This document shows, in pieces, positions 7,014 through 7,050 of a stretch of DNA of 7,050 nucleotides. The notes under the pieces were generated by a model. The model was not told the DNA's origin, did not search any database, and was given only the letters and a program-made list of their open reading frames with translations. Position numbers and translations under genes: made by a program. Where the stretch lies: contig JAGLNY010000280.1 in the NCBI GenBank assembly GCA_023139255.1, forward strand, positions 1 to 7,050, written 5' to 3'. Position 1 is the stretch's first letter; each line of letters opens with the position of its first letter. This DNA comes from Spirochaetales bacterium. GTDB lineage: Bacteria; Spirochaetota; Spirochaetia; JABMQR01.

Positions 7014-7029
7014 GGCAAGTACTCTTGCC
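7014..7029. repeat. Perfect hairpin, 6-bp stem and 4-base loop
   Basis: GGCAAG (7014-7019) and CTTGCC (7024-7029) pair exactly around the loop TACT. It lies three bases after the preceding 8-bp hairpin, making a tandem hairpin pair of the kind seen in REP-like elements. No T-run follows. Confidence 0.5.
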
Positions 7030-7050
7030 CGGTCTCCCTCTCTCCCGTCT

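Larger units (their letters stand above)
6685..7050. other. Non-coding, repeat-rich intergenic region
   Basis: No convincing gene lies here. Going away from the lipoprotein gene it holds a palindrome and promoter (6697-6745), a purine-rich degenerate 7-bp array (6755-6804), a ~105-bp core (6805-6909), a pyrimidine-rich 7-bp array in the opposite orientation (6910-6973), two perfect hairpins (6992-7029), and more C/T-rich sequence to the window end. The + strand switches from purine-rich to pyrimidine-rich across the core. I saw no tRNA, rRNA or CRISPR features. Confidence 0.75.

Noticed and set aside
6867..7050. Open frame starting MPWKERNG and running off the window end through the repeats
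   Set aside because: Most of it is a translation of the heptamer array and hairpins, giving a low-complexity RSPVSGL-type protein of the spurious kind. The opening residues faintly recall the start of some transposases, but a few residues are not evidence.
6886..7050. Second open frame over the same repeats (starts MGCTVNLSSG)
   Set aside because: It is also a by-product of the T/C-rich repeats, which lack stop codons in these frames. There is no recognisable domain and no ribosome site.

Overview
The window holds the end of an L-arabinose catabolic operon on the + strand (araA, araD, araB), then a large modular lipoprotein gene on the - strand that converges on araB. The last ~365 bases are repeat-rich and non-coding. 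The protein sequences of the ara genes look closest to those I know from Bacteroidota. araD and araB lack Shine-Dalgarno sequences and have A/T-rich leaders, which also fits Bacteroidota. The lipoprotein has a lipobox cysteine followed by acidic residues, as seen in surface-exported lipoproteins of that phylum. One signal disagrees: the lipoprotein gene has a sigma-70-type promoter (TTGACA, 17 bp, GATAAT) rather than the TTTG/TAnnTTTG type usual in Bacteroidota. A spirochaete or another Gram-negative host is therefore not excluded.

Region 1 (1-3620): three enzymes convert L-arabinose to D-xylulose 5-phosphate. AraA isomerises L-arabinose to L-ribulose, AraB phosphorylates it, and AraD epimerises L-ribulose 5-phosphate, which then enters the pentose phosphate pathway. 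The genes lie head to tail with gaps of 24 and 21 bases, so they are almost certainly one transcript whose promoter is upstream of the window. araA lacks its first ~95 codons because the window starts inside it. All catalytic and metal-binding residues I could place are present in the visible part.

Region 2 (3646-6684, - strand): a ~1012-residue lipoprotein made of about nine Ig-like modules of roughly 105 residues. The six C-terminal modules are clearly related, and each begins with an [IV]D-x3-P-x2-P-[WFV] type linker. I do not recognise a specific function. It is probably a cell-surface binding or structural protein. Only 25 bases separate it from araB, and I see no strong terminator between them.

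Region 3 (6685-7050): a good sigma-70-like promoter with a dyad in its spacer, then a non-coding block. That block holds two oppositely oriented degenerate 7-bp arrays (GACCGGA-type, then TCCGGTC-type) flanking a ~105-bp core, followed by two perfect tandem hairpins. It looks like a dispersed intergenic repeat element and continues past the window end. No RNA gene, CRISPR array or intact mobile element was found.
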